The notes under the pieces were generated by a model. That model did not search any database, was not told where the DNA came from, and saw nothing but the letters and a program-made list of their open reading frames with translations. The translations under genes were made by a program, and so were the position numbers. From a virus, in IMG/VR virus record IMGVR_UViG_3300035661_000009, positions 96,016 to 160,015 of that record: a stretch of 64,000 nt of DNA; one strand, written 5' to 3'. Of the stretch, positions 1-6,921 are shown one piece after another; the stretch's first letter is position 1, and each line of letters opens with the position of its first letter.

Positions 1-147
1 ACCAAAAATATTCGCTTCCTTGTTTACAGAATAAAGTTCATAATGATTTAAAATCCTATTTGGACAATAAATCCTATACTTCGGGTGACCTTTCTTTGGC
101 TCAATCTCTAAGACATCATATTCGCCAACTTTTTTATGTACAAACAT
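1..147 (-). CDS. small unknown protein, 3' part cut by window edge
   Basis: An open frame starts at the ATG at 147 and runs off the left edge, with 49 codons visible. It begins MFVHKK and contains a basic, beta-like stretch with a YRIYCPN segment. The N terminus resembles the other MFI/MIH-type miniproteins of this window in style only. It lies 10 bases downstream of the deaminase stop, so it is probably the last visible gene of the leftward operon driven from the promoter near 1800. No function can be assigned. Confidence 0.55.
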   Translation of the reverse strand, partial: MFVHKKVGEYDVLEIEPKKGHPKYRIYCPNRILNHYELYSVNKEANIFG

Positions 148-157
148 AGTTTTGTGC

Positions 158-520
158 TTAAAGCCACTCCACAGTAATTGGGTTAAATGGATCGTTAGTC
201 GAATAAACGATCTTATCAACGCCTGCATTACGCAAAATAACCTCACAATCAGAGCACGGCCTACTCAAACCGTATGGTTGTTCCTTACGCAAACGAACAA
301 TATATACGGTAGCTCCCCTCAACTCGCCCGGATTAAGTTTATTAAAGGCGTGGATTTCAGCATGGATCCCGGTAGCATACATATTCCTACCAGTCGCAAT
401 AACCCTACCGCCCTTAATAATTACGCAACCATGGCGATGATTATCTGTAACCTTAGCGGCGAGCTTAGCAGCGAGCTTAATATAACTTTGGTCCCGCCTG
501 CTAGCGTTCTCGGTTCGCAT
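158..520 (-). CDS. cytidine/deoxycytidylate deaminase-like protein
   Basis: This 120-residue protein carries the zinc-dependent deaminase signature: HAE at residues 53-55 (zinc ligand His and catalytic Glu) and PCSDC at 88-92 (two Cys zinc ligands). Known family members deaminate dCMP, cytidine, or other bases and nucleotides. In phages they usually feed dUMP to thymidylate synthesis or edit modified nucleotides. The length fits a single-domain deaminase. The substrate cannot be told from sequence, because no clear dCMP-deaminase extension is visible. It sits in the leftward operon downstream of two orphan genes and the GAT-II/amidoligase pair. Confidence 0.85.
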   Translation of the reverse strand: MRTENASRRDQSYIKLAAKLAAKVTDNHRHGCVIIKGGRVIATGRNMYATGIHAEIHAFNKLNPGELRGATVYIVRLRKEQPYGLSRPCSDCEVILRNAGVDKIVYSTNDPFNPITVEWL

Positions 521-531
521 ACCTCACCCTA

Positions 532-1116
532 TCACGACCCGATCGGCCACGCAAGGGGCGCAGAAGAGTCAATATCGCAAGCATCTATCTCATTTGAAGT
601 GTCTGTAGGACCTGCCAGTTTACTCAGCCTATTAGGATCTGTAAATGTCTCCCACATAGCATCAATAATAGCTGGATCAGTCTTCAGACTTGAAGAATTT
701 ACAGTATTTACAGTATTGACAGTATTGACAGTATTTACTGGCACTTGTCCGATATAACTAGGGCTAGGCTGGCCCATCAAATTCTTCTTAGCTAGCTCCG
801 TTACGATATCATTAAGAGATTCGGAATTGTCCTCTCCCTCGATTTCAGTAATCTCATTTTCTTCAGCAATTTCTCCCAATTCTTCATGTTCGTCTGAATA
901 ATAGGGAACTCCTGACAAAACTTCGATTAACGCGCTAGGAACGACATAAAGAACCAGATCGTTATCAAACGATACTTCAACCTCTTCTTTATCTAGCCTA
1001 ATAGTCACGACTTCATTAGTGTAAGAGTTTTCCATACACCACTCAGTCTGAGACATTTCAATAAAGCCCTGCGAAATCATGAGATCAATACACTTGTCGT
1101 ACATTTGTGGGGTCAT
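532..1116 (-). CDS. acidic orphan protein with NTV tandem repeat
   Basis: This 194-residue acidic protein has no recognised domain. The first 70 residues look folded (Cys/Trp-containing, mixed alpha/beta). The middle is Glu-rich, and near residues 129-140 there is an in-frame tandem NTV tripeptide repeat, encoded by a near-perfect 9-base DNA repeat around 700-740. It is followed after 11 bases by the deaminase gene. The start at 1116 is the first ATG after the intergenic repeat at 1153-1185. Confidence 0.7.
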   Translation of the reverse strand: MTPQMYDKCIDLMISQGFIEMSQTEWCMENSYTNEVVTIRLDKEEVEVSFDNDLVLYVVPSALIEVLSGVPYYSDEHEELGEIAEENEITEIEGEDNSESLNDIVTELAKKNLMGQPSPSYIGQVPVNTVNTVNTVNTVNSSSLKTDPAIIDAMWETFTDPNRLSKLAGPTDTSNEIDACDIDSSAPLAWPIGS

Positions 1117-1152
1117 TTGGGTTATTGCCTTATTTTTCTATGTAAAGAAGGT

Positions 1153-1185
1153 GGTCATATACTTACTGGTCATATACTTACTGGT
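1153..1185. repeat. 15-bp direct repeat, two full copies
   Basis: The unit GGTCATATACTTACT occurs twice head to tail (1153-1167 and 1168-1182) and is followed by a third GGT. It lies in the short gap between the 137-residue and 194-residue orphan genes, upstream of the latter's start. It could be a duplicated leader element or a slippage product. Confidence 0.85.
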
Positions 1186-1193
1186 TTATGTAA

Positions 1194-1607
1194 TTAACTA
1201 AGGTTCGTTACAAAAAAAGACAAAAAAGACGCCGGTACTTCTTGTGTCATTTGCCAACTGCCAATTTCACTAATAGTTACTTCCATGGCTTTCCGCCATA
1301 CCAACCTTAGGATTTCGTTACGGAGCTTTCCCATATTTTGATTTAAAATCTCAATATTCTGAGAGCTTGGACGGAGATAGTTTGATAAAGCATTTCTAAA
1401 AAGATAGCGATGTTGCTGATATTTATACTGTGGCGCAATATTTACCTTCGGATCGCGCAAAACATTTTCTACATAAATATTATACATAATCCCGTGAAAC
1501 ATCCCAAGCTCTTTAGTAAGAAGAGAGATAATTAGTGGCTCTTCAATTAACATTCCAATTTGGGAAGCGTCGCGAACCGTTAAAACGCGTTTATAATTAT
1601 TCCACAT
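1194..1607 (-). CDS. orphan protein, 137 aa, mostly helical
   Basis: The protein is rich in Leu, Ile, Asn and Arg and looks helical. It contains a segment around residues 60-90 with many Tyr, Gln and Arg. No catalytic motif is recognised. It is the first gene of the operon started by the TTGACG/TAGGGT promoter at 1800-1828. A long leader of about 185 bases holds two alternative hairpins. A homolog cannot be named. Confidence 0.7.
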   Translation of the reverse strand: MWNNYKRVLTVRDASQIGMLIEEPLIISLLTKELGMFHGIMYNIYVENVLRDPKVNIAPQYKYQQHRYLFRNALSNYLRPSSQNIEILNQNMGKLRNEILRLVWRKAMEVTISEIGSWQMTQEVPASFLSFFVTNLS

Positions 1608-1695
1608 TAATGAAGGTCCTTAGATTCATTGATCAGTTAATTAATCGTTATGGAGACAAAACCCGAACAAATGGCCGACTTTATCTACCAAAACA

Positions 1696-1740
1696 ATTCC
1701 TAGCTTAAAATTATTGCTAAGGAATAGGTTATTCATAGCA
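1696..1740 (-). promoter_or_regulatory. leader with two mutually exclusive hairpins
   Basis: On the leftward transcript the segment at 1725-1716 (ATTCCTTAGC) can pair with GCTAGGAAT at 1704-1696. It can instead pair with GCTATGAATA at 1740-1731, and not with both at once. The segment lies in the untranslated leader between the promoter at 1800-1828 and the gene starting at 1607. Mutually exclusive stems are the layout of attenuators and riboswitches, but no known aptamer is recognised. Confidence 0.4.
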
Positions 1741-1799
1741 ATGCCGATTTTCCACACCAAAAACTTAGTCTTTGAATTGGCCATACGCCCCTCTGCCCT

Positions 1800-1828
1800 A
1801 CCCTAGCACGTCAAGGGGTGGGCGTCAA
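1800..1828 (-). promoter_or_regulatory. promoter TTGACG-17-TAGGGT (leftward)
   Basis: The -35 TTGACG is at 1828-1823 and the -10 TAGGGT at 1805-1800, with a 17-base spacer and TG two bases before the -10 (extended -10). The same pair of boxes recurs at other operon starts in this window. The -35 lies in the loop of the hairpin at 1813-1840. Confidence 0.75.
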
Positions 1829-1840
1829 GGCCCACCCCTT
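1813..1840 (-). terminator. GC-rich hairpin overlapping the next promoter
   Basis: An 11-bp perfect stem (1813-1823 with 1830-1840) with a 6-base loop lies just downstream of the stop of the glutamine amidotransferase gene. No U-run follows, so it may be a weak terminator or a 3'-end stabiliser. Its loop and 3' arm double as the -35 box and spacer of the following promoter. Confidence 0.55.
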
Positions 1841-1858
1841 GGATATTATCTTACTGTA

Positions 1859-3010
1859 TTACTTAACGCCCTTTACTACAATACTTTCTCCATGATCGTT
1901 ATGCTTCAGCCAACCAATACCTGAGACATACTCAAGTTCTTCCAAATCGTCTAAATCAACTTCTTTTTCCTCGCCGCTTTGGAAACTCTCCCACGCTTCC
2001 GATAGTGTTTCTACGTCTTCTGTATGACGGCGATCCGCTTCTAAAAAACCATTTACCACCTGATCGTAGGTGCGTCCCTGACCACTACCACTACCGGTTG
2101 AAATAATTGTCCCGTCTTTTGATGTAGTTGTGATATTTGAAGCGCCTCCATTAGCTAGTGGTGGGGTGGGGCGGCCACGAAGACTTGAGTATTCAGAATT
2201 ACTTGAGTCATCTTCTGACCAATTACCGCTAACGCTAAAATCATATGCCCTGTTATAGCCTCGATATTGATTCATACCACGCATATCAGCACCACCATTA
2301 CGCCAATCAGGCATATAAGTATTGTATCGGCTCTGGAATTCGAGCTTCATATCTTCCTTATACAGACAGCCGTCTTGAATGTAATACACTTGTCCGGTCT
2401 CGATTTTGAATTCAAAAGTATCGATACCAGCGGCTTTAATAGCCATTTCCGCATGACCATCATCGCTTGACCAAATAATACCAGTAGCTTCATCGGCATT
2501 TTCGCTTGCCTTAATCCCATGTACCGAAAGATCGCCACCACTTAGCTTACATAGATAAATACGGGTCGGATCTGACTTCCGAGTCCATACAATACTTCCA
2601 TAACCCGACAAATCCGACAAATCCTTATCTTCATTTAAATGAGCGAAGATATGCATCGAATCTACTTCAAACTTACGGTTATACTTAATTTGGAGTTCCG
2701 AATGGTTCGTAATAATCCCATTATGTGCGCCAATAATATCGCCAATATCAAATGGATGGCTATTGGCGGCACAAATAGATCCTGTAGTCGCCTTTCTAGT
2801 ATGGCCAATTAGCCTATCTTTGCCAATTAGAAGGCGGGCCCGTTCGGTTAGCTCCCCTACGCCGCGAGTTAGATTAGCAAAATCATAGAACCCCCAGCTA
2901 TCACCACCTCGCGAATCATTTCCAATAGCTAAAATTGCCGCTACCATTGCCTTTTGTTCATTTGATACGCCACTATTTTCAGTATACTCGAAGCCCAGAA
3001 GCCCACACAT
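1859..3010 (-). CDS. class II glutamine amidotransferase (Ntn hydrolase)
   Basis: This 383-residue protein begins MCGLLGF, giving the N-terminal nucleophile Cys2 of GAT-II enzymes after Met removal. Further family motifs follow: GHTRKATTG near residues 89-97, and an HPFDIG...GAHNGII segment near 105-118. The first 200 residues match the glutaminase domain that frees ammonia from glutamine. No sugar-isomerase, PRPP-transferase or asparagine-synthase partner domain follows. The last 170 residues are Ser/Gly/Asp-rich and probably disordered. The gene lies 44 bases downstream of the zinc-ribbon/amidoligase gene in the same operon. I infer that it supplies ammonia, or a glutaminase activity, to that ligase. 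Confidence 0.9.
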   Translation of the reverse strand: MCGLLGFEYTENSGVSNEQKAMVAAILAIGNDSRGGDSWGFYDFANLTRGVGELTERARLLIGKDRLIGHTRKATTGSICAANSHPFDIGDIIGAHNGIITNHSELQIKYNRKFEVDSMHIFAHLNEDKDLSDLSGYGSIVWTRKSDPTRIYLCKLSGGDLSVHGIKASENADEATGIIWSSDDGHAEMAIKAAGIDTFEFKIETGQVYYIQDGCLYKEDMKLEFQSRYNTYMPDWRNGGADMRGMNQYRGYNRAYDFSVSGNWSEDDSSNSEYSSLRGRPTPPLANGGASNITTTSKDGTIISTGSGSGQGRTYDQVVNGFLEADRRHTEDVETLSEAWESFQSGEEKEVDLDDLEELEYVSGIGWLKHNDHGESIVVKGVK

Positions 3011-3054
3011 TGATTATAGCCTTTCTTTAATTAGTTAAAAATTAATTCTAATTC

Positions 3055-4275
3055 TTACTTATCGCCAAACTTCTTCTTACGCTCAATTAGCCAATCTTTT
3101 ACGGTCTTATTGGGAGCAATGCTGTGAAGAATCATGAAACCTTCCCCCTTCATGTTCTTAATCTCCTTTTCAGACATTTCGAAAGCATAATCGATAATAC
3201 TCGCCCATAGCATGGCCCAGTTAGTTATATTTTCGTAACTAACAGTACCTTCAAACAAGCGGCATTCGAAGGTTCCACGGAAAATGTACGAATGGATATT
3301 CAAAGCGCCGTACCGAGCGTTATGATACTTCTCCCCACGTACGCTTGCAAGCGATTGGTTCTTGACACCATAGACATTTTCTACGATCTTCTTACCATTT
3401 TCTTGCGGAACCGCGAACTTCTCTAGATCCTTAATGTACTTCTTGGCCGTTCTTGCACAATACCTAGTGTTATTGCGACGAACATCGGGCATTAGGTCGA
3501 ATAGCGTATCCTCTAGCTTATCATAAAGGAAGATTAGCTTACGTACATCGAAGAACGTGTAATCGCGAGCGTCTACGTGAATATGATAACCGCAAGAATC
3601 GTTAGCTACTGCCCCAATTTCCTTCAATTCGTCAGTAATTTCCTTAACTTGAGTAAGGAAGGTATCGCCTTGAGCCGGAGCAGTATTAATTTCGAATGGA
3701 GAACCTCCATGAATACTTCCATCATGGACGATACCACCCCGCCAATTAGTTACAATAGTAGCTAGGTTGGCGCCAGACTTAACTAAATCAGCTACTTCCA
3801 ATTCAGCAGAAAGGAATCGTTCTGATTTATTTACCTTAAAAGTCTCGCTTGTGTGGAATTTCGGTTGACGCGGACCAGTTACATAAACCGCTAGTTCATC
3901 CCGGCAACTACAGCAATTATCACAATTGCCACAAACATTATGTGTTTGTACATCGCGAGCCCCGCAATCGGCACAGCGCACGCAGTCACAGCAATTATTG
4001 CAATTATCACATGAAGAACAAGCGTTGTCGGCAGCCGAAGAATGAGACGTATTACAATTCGGGCAATTCCAACACTCACAGCAATTGGCACAATCGTTGC
4101 AAGTAAAACAAGTATCTTGGCTAATAGTCGTGCAACGTGAGCATTGAATACAAATGCATTCATCGTTGGGAACGCTACATACAGCGCAAGTATCTACGGG
4201 AGTTGTGGGAGTTGTGGGAGTTGTGGGAGTTGTGGGAGTTGCAGAAACTACGGGCGGATCGATATTAGAAGGCAT
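3055..4275 (-). CDS. zinc-ribbon array fused to GS-fold amidoligase
   Basis: This 406-residue protein has two parts. Residues about 30-130 hold many CxxC pairs in tandem (several knuckles with CxNC and CxxC spacing), typical of zinc ribbons. Residues about 148-400 match phage and bacterial COOH-NH2 ligases of the glutamine-synthetase fold (Amidoligase_2-like). The ligase motifs are an ExE in SAELEV, HDGSIHGG, an E in FEINTAP, SCGYHIHVDARD, an RNNTRYC element, and a GTFECRLFEGT element. Such enzymes form amide bonds with ATP. A threonine/proline tripeptide repeat (TPT) near the N terminus is encoded by a 9-base tandem repeat. It overlaps the start of the neighbouring gene's stop region by 11 bases and precedes the GAT-II gene. 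The zinc array may recruit a protein or nucleic-acid substrate (inference). Confidence 0.85.
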   Translation of the reverse strand: MPSNIDPPVVSATPTTPTTPTTPTTPVDTCAVCSVPNDECICIQCSRCTTISQDTCFTCNDCANCCECWNCPNCNTSHSSAADNACSSCDNCNNCCDCVRCADCGARDVQTHNVCGNCDNCCSCRDELAVYVTGPRQPKFHTSETFKVNKSERFLSAELEVADLVKSGANLATIVTNWRGGIVHDGSIHGGSPFEINTAPAQGDTFLTQVKEITDELKEIGAVANDSCGYHIHVDARDYTFFDVRKLIFLYDKLEDTLFDLMPDVRRNNTRYCARTAKKYIKDLEKFAVPQENGKKIVENVYGVKNQSLASVRGEKYHNARYGALNIHSYIFRGTFECRLFEGTVSYENITNWAMLWASIIDYAFEMSEKEIKNMKGEGFMILHSIAPNKTVKDWLIERKKKFGDK

Positions 4276-4453
4276 TTAGAGCTTCCTCTCGGTTAATGAA
4301 CTTCATATTCTCTTCTTTAAGCATCTTATTAAGATACTTCGTAATGTTCCTCGTATGGGTTAGGGCATCGTGAACGTCAGTCGCAGGAGGATTATCCTGC
4401 ATATCTTCTACTTCACTCTTTAGCTTCTCAATCATTTGAACTAGATCGTCCAT
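4265..4453 (-). CDS. small coiled-coil protein, 62 aa
   Basis: This acidic, helical protein has heptad-like Leu/Met/Ile spacing at both ends. It is the first gene after the promoter at 4508-4536 and overlaps the amidoligase gene by 11 bases, so the two are probably translationally coupled. It could be an accessory subunit of the amidoligase (inference from position only). Confidence 0.7.
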   Translation of the reverse strand: MDDLVQMIEKLKSEVEDMQDNPPATDVHDALTHTRNITKYLNKMLKEENMKFINREEALNAF

Positions 4454-4507
4454 GACCTTTTCTTTGCTTTGGTGTAGGTGGCTTGGGTTTCGTTGCTTGC
4501 CCTCTCA

Positions 4508-4536
4508 ACCCTACCACGGTCGGTTTCCGGTTGCAA
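4508..4536 (-). promoter_or_regulatory. promoter TTGCAA-17-TAGGGT (leftward)
   Basis: TTGCAA is at 4536-4531 and TAGGGT at 4513-4508, with a 17-base spacer and an upstream TG. More than 30 bases around it are repeated almost exactly at 9978-10006 and 12041-12069. It drives the coiled-coil, amidoligase and amidotransferase operon. Confidence 0.75.
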
Positions 4537-4544
4537 GGGCTAGG

Positions 4545-4560
4545 ACCCGCACAAGCGGGT
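4545..4560 (-). terminator. small hairpin after the 62-aa gene
   Basis: A 6-bp GC-rich stem (ACCCGC/GCGGGT, 4-base loop) lies just downstream of the gene ending at 4569 and just before the promoter at 4508-4536. It lacks a U-run. It is a possible weak terminator separating two operons. Confidence 0.4.
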
Positions 4561-4568
4561 ATATGTAT

Positions 4569-4757
4569 CTATTGTAGTCTATTTACTTGTATCCACGTAC
4601 CGCCATAAATACCTTGCAGACTTTTGTATTTAGTATTAATAGATACGCATATAAATTCGCCCTTTACAGTGCTTATATGAAATTGATACCGCATTTTCAT
4701 CCTAGATATTGATAGTTTCTTAATCTTTACGCTACTATTCCAGATTAGGTGGATCAT
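4569..4757 (-). CDS. miniprotein, MIH type, 62 aa, basic
   Basis: This small basic protein is rich in beta-forming residues and begins MIHLIW. It overlaps the upstream gene by 4 bases (ATGA), so coupling is likely. It belongs to a group of short basic proteins with MIH or MFI N termini scattered through both arms. No function is recognised. Confidence 0.6.
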   Translation of the reverse strand: MIHLIWNSSVKIKKLSISRMKMRYQFHISTVKGEFICVSINTKYKSLQGIYGGTWIQVNRLQ

Positions 4758-4966
4758 TGTTTTGGCTTATTAATTAATGTTTTAATTTCGTCGCCTTGAC
4801 AAGAACGTCTTTTGAACCTTAATTCAGTAAATATGTAAGATCTTAATTCTCCGTAATCGGAGTTAAAAATGCTGGAATCTGAAAACCCATCTGTATATGC
4901 TCTGGAGTATACAATCCTATCGTCTTTTATTGAAGACTGATATGCGTATCCATATAAATGTATCAT
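4754..4966 (-). CDS. miniprotein, MIH type, 70 aa
   Basis: This 70-residue protein begins MIHLYG and is rich in Tyr, Ser and Asp, with a basic C-terminal third. It is coupled to the next gene by an ATGA overlap. No promoter directly abuts it. A TATAAT-like box about 95 bases upstream (5058-5063) could serve. No function is recognised. Confidence 0.6.
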   Translation of the reverse strand: MIHLYGYAYQSSIKDDRIVYSRAYTDGFSDSSIFNSDYGELRSYIFTELRFKRRSCQGDEIKTLINKPKQ

Positions 4967-5057
4967 TAATTAATGTCGTTGTTAGCCCGTCGATATGAAC
5001 TAACGGATTGCGAGAAACTGCGTTTTGAATAGTAACCCCCAAGAGGGTTTGGAAGTA

Positions 5058-5074
5058 ATTATAGTTACAAGATT
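5058..5074 (-). promoter_or_regulatory. possible promoter/leader motif with AATCTT and TATAAT
   Basis: The leftward strand reads AATCTT at 5074-5069, then TATAAT at 5063-5058. This resembles the motif found before the late genes. The surrounding gap of about 320 bases (4967-5288) otherwise holds a terminator at 5163-5193 and a small imperfect hairpin near 5035-5050. No convincing gene is seen in it. Confidence 0.35.
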
Positions 5075-5162
5075 GTATCCGTTTACGCCCGTATCCAAAT
5101 CTTTTTTAATCTTGCTTACAGCTTTGCCATATCTAAAGACAATTGTGGGGAACAAGAGTTCT

Positions 5163-5193
5163 CGTTTAAATAAAAATAAAGGCCCGAAGGGCC
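5163..5193 (-). terminator. Rho-independent terminator (leftward)
   Basis: The stem GGCCC/GGGCC at 5181-5193 has a 3-base loop and is followed on the leftward strand by a T-rich tract (TTTATTTTTATTT). It lies about 95 bases past the stop of the gene at 5289-5588 and ends the tRNA-containing operon. Confidence 0.8.
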
Positions 5194-5288
5194 TCTATAT
5201 CTTACTCATTGGGGGGAGATTAAAGGATTACAACAGAAGATGAAGCAGCGCCTTCAATTACAATGAGTCTGATTCTGTTAATTCTTTA

Positions 5289-5588
5289 TCAGGCAGGAAC
5301 GGGAGCTAAAGCTACCGTCGCGGTACGTTCAATAAGCAATTCACCTACAGGCATTTGAGTAACTACCGAACCTACTTTTTCGCCACCCTTTTCTAGGTAT
5401 TTATCGAATTCGCCAGTTTCGAAGACGATTTCGGCTTTCTCAAGTACGTAGTGGGTAGCAGTAACTTTCTTCATATTGCCACGATAAGCATAGGTTGATG
5501 TTTGAATATAATACCTACCTCCAATTACAAATAATCCTTCAGCAAGCATTTGATCGGTAGCTACGGAGACTTCATTGTCAGTTTTCAT
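5289..5588 (-). CDS. orphan beta-rich protein, 99 aa
   Basis: This protein has alternating hydrophobic and polar residues that suggest a small beta barrel, with a GGRYYIQ segment near residues 23-29 and a VTQMPVGELL segment near the C terminus. It follows tRNA-Lys and is the last gene before the terminator at 5163-5193. No family is recognised. Confidence 0.65.
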   Translation of the reverse strand: MKTDNEVSVATDQMLAEGLFVIGGRYYIQTSTYAYRGNMKKVTATHYVLEKAEIVFETGEFDKYLEKGGEKVGSVVTQMPVGELLIERTATVALAPVPA

Positions 5589-5644
5589 TGTTTTCTATCT
5601 TTCTTTCTTGTTTATTACATACGGCTAACTACCTACCTACACCT

Positions 5645-5718
5645 TGGGTTCGGTGGGGTACGATCCCACAGCCTATTGATTAAGAGTCAATTGCACTGTC
5701 CATTTGTGCTACGAACCC
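5645..5718 (-). tRNA. tRNA-Lys (CTT)
   Basis: A full cloverleaf: acceptor GGGTTCG/CGAACCC, D arm with GCAC...GTGC, anticodon stem ATTGA/TCAAT with loop CTCTTAA (anticodon CTT), and T stem GTGGG/CCCAC. The 3' CCA is not encoded. It lies between two protein genes of the leftward operon. Confidence 0.93.
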
Positions 5719-5727
5719 GCTTACTGT

Positions 5728-6249
5728 TTATTTACTGCTGTATTTAGCATAATCTGCGGCGTCTTTATCTTCCTCGTTTGCTATATCATTTTGATAATTA
5801 GCTTGTTTTATAGCTTTATCATAATCAACTTCATACTTAGCTTTTAATTCTGCTAGTAATTTCTTTTCTTTTTCAACCTTTTTAGCTTCTATTTTTGCTG
5901 CCAAGGTCTGCTTCTTTTCTTGAGCTTTAGTCCAGTTTGATTGGAGCGTACGAAGCTCTTTATCTATCTCTTCTTCTGTCTTTTTAATTACGTAATTTGC
6001 AATTAATTCAACGTCACCATAATTATAGCGACTATCGTAAACAGAATTAGTAGATAGTGACAGTTGTTGAATTTTTCCTTCTTTTTCTTTAGCTAATAAA
6101 TTAGTTAATTCTATAATAAGAATTTCTATGTCGCTATGTGACAGGTCTTCAGTAAATATCTGTATTGGCGGAACATAAAACGAAGGCATTTTAGGCGCTT
6201 TATTTTTAATCTTTGGCTTTGTGTTTGGCTTTGTGCTCGATTTTGACAT
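5728..6249 (-). CDS. lysine-rich coiled-coil protein, 173 aa
   Basis: This strongly charged protein has a basic N-terminal tail (about residues 1-25, rich in Lys, Pro and Asn). It then has a long helical stretch of Glu, Lys, Ala and Leu from about 85 to 150 that should form a coiled coil. No enzymatic motif is seen. It lies between the frameshifted small gene at 6308-6495 and tRNA-Lys. It may be a structural or nucleic-acid-binding accessory protein, but that is a guess. Confidence 0.65.
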   Translation of the reverse strand: MSKSSTKPNTKPKIKNKAPKMPSFYVPPIQIFTEDLSHSDIEILIIELTNLLAKEKEGKIQQLSLSTNSVYDSRYNYGDVELIANYVIKKTEEEIDKELRTLQSNWTKAQEKKQTLAAKIEAKKVEKEKKLLAELKAKYEVDYDKAIKQANYQNDIANEEDKDAADYAKYSSK

Positions 6250-6307
6250 AATTCAGCGCTCCGATAAAAGTGTTAATACGGATTCAAAAGATAATTTTAT
6301 ACTATGG

Positions 6308-6495
6308 TTAATTATTTCTTCTCCATAACGGTTTAGTGTACTTAACCAAATCTATATGGGGATTGAAGCCAGACACTTTATATCCGGGAAACAAGATTTC
6401 GCATGTTTTAATGGTTTGTTTAACCAACTCAAAATAGAACTTTTCTGAGATTAGGGCCCCCCATTCCTGTCTAACGGATTTAACATCATCTTCAT
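6308..6495 (-). pseudogene. small gene needing a -1 shift at a G6 run
   Basis: Directly after tRNA-Ile an ATG at 6495 stands behind GGGAG, which is part of the tRNA acceptor stem. The frame runs 13 codons into a run of six G (6462-6457 on the leftward strand) and then stops. If reading slips back by one base in that run, the frame stays open to a TAA at 6308. It then encodes 62 residues with protein-like composition (ISEKFYFELVKQ, then FPGYKVSGFNPHID). The total of 188 bases plus one repeated base is exactly 63 codons. It could be a broken gene, a phase-variable or programmed shift, or a sequence error in the homopolymer. Confidence 0.5.
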
Positions 6496-6496
6496 G

Positions 6497-6565
6497 TACT
6501 CCCGAAAAGAGTCGAACTTTTCCGGCAGGCTTATAAGACCCGCTTCCGCAACCGGCGACAGGAGC
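6497..6565 (-). tRNA. tRNA-Ile (TAT), short D arm
   Basis: The acceptor GCTCCTG pairs with CGGGAGT. The anticodon stem CGGGT/GCCTG encloses loop CTTATAA (anticodon TAT, reading AUA). The T stem AAAAG/CTTTT encloses TTCGACT. The D arm is short and poorly paired, making only 69 bases in total. The anticodon suits an AT-rich phage using ATA codons. Confidence 0.7.
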
Positions 6566-6623
6566 AAAAACCCTAATTCATCTAGGGTTAAATCCAAATC
6601 TATGTAATTTGCTATCTAACTAA

Positions 6624-6848
6624 TTAGACAGCGGGGGTCTTTTCGAATTCAACAACGAAAGTAGTCTCGTCGCGGTTTAGCCGCGCAAGAACACCGCTTA
6701 CTTCCGATGAGGGAGAATCAGCATAAGTTTCATCAGCCATATCGACGGTAAAACCTGCCGCCGTCAATAGTGAACTAACTAGCTCGCCAACGGCCTTCTT
6801 ACCTGATTTCGCGGGACCAGCAATCGTAATAGTAACAGTCTTTGACAT
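6624..6848 (-). CDS. small protein with P-loop-like GPAKSGKK motif
   Basis: The start is set at the ATG at 6848, behind a purine-rich AAGAGA stretch; this gives 74 residues. Residues about 7-16 read IAGPAKSGKK after a hydrophobic strand, which is the layout of a Walker A loop with Lys in place of the last Ser/Thr. A helix and a VDMADE strand follow, as in the first half of kinase-like P-loop folds. The protein is far too short for a full NTPase. It may be a fragment or a minimal nucleotide-binding decoy. It lies between tRNA-Tyr and tRNA-Ile. Confidence 0.6.
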   Translation of the reverse strand: MSKTVTITIAGPAKSGKKAVGELVSSLLTAAGFTVDMADETYADSPSSEVSGVLARLNRDETTFVVEFEKTPAV

Positions 6849-6921
6849 ATTGTTTCTCTTTCTTACTGCGTAATACAACGTTGTACAGCACAGCCTTACC
6901 TACCCCATGTAGATAAGACAG

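Noticed and set aside
152-757. 201-codon rightward open frame
   Set aside because: It lies opposite the deaminase gene, which has clear zinc motifs, and its composition is a shadow of that strand.
5025-5243. 72-codon rightward open frame
   Set aside because: It runs through the terminator at 5163-5193, is on the strand opposite to all nearby genes and has no ribosome binding site.
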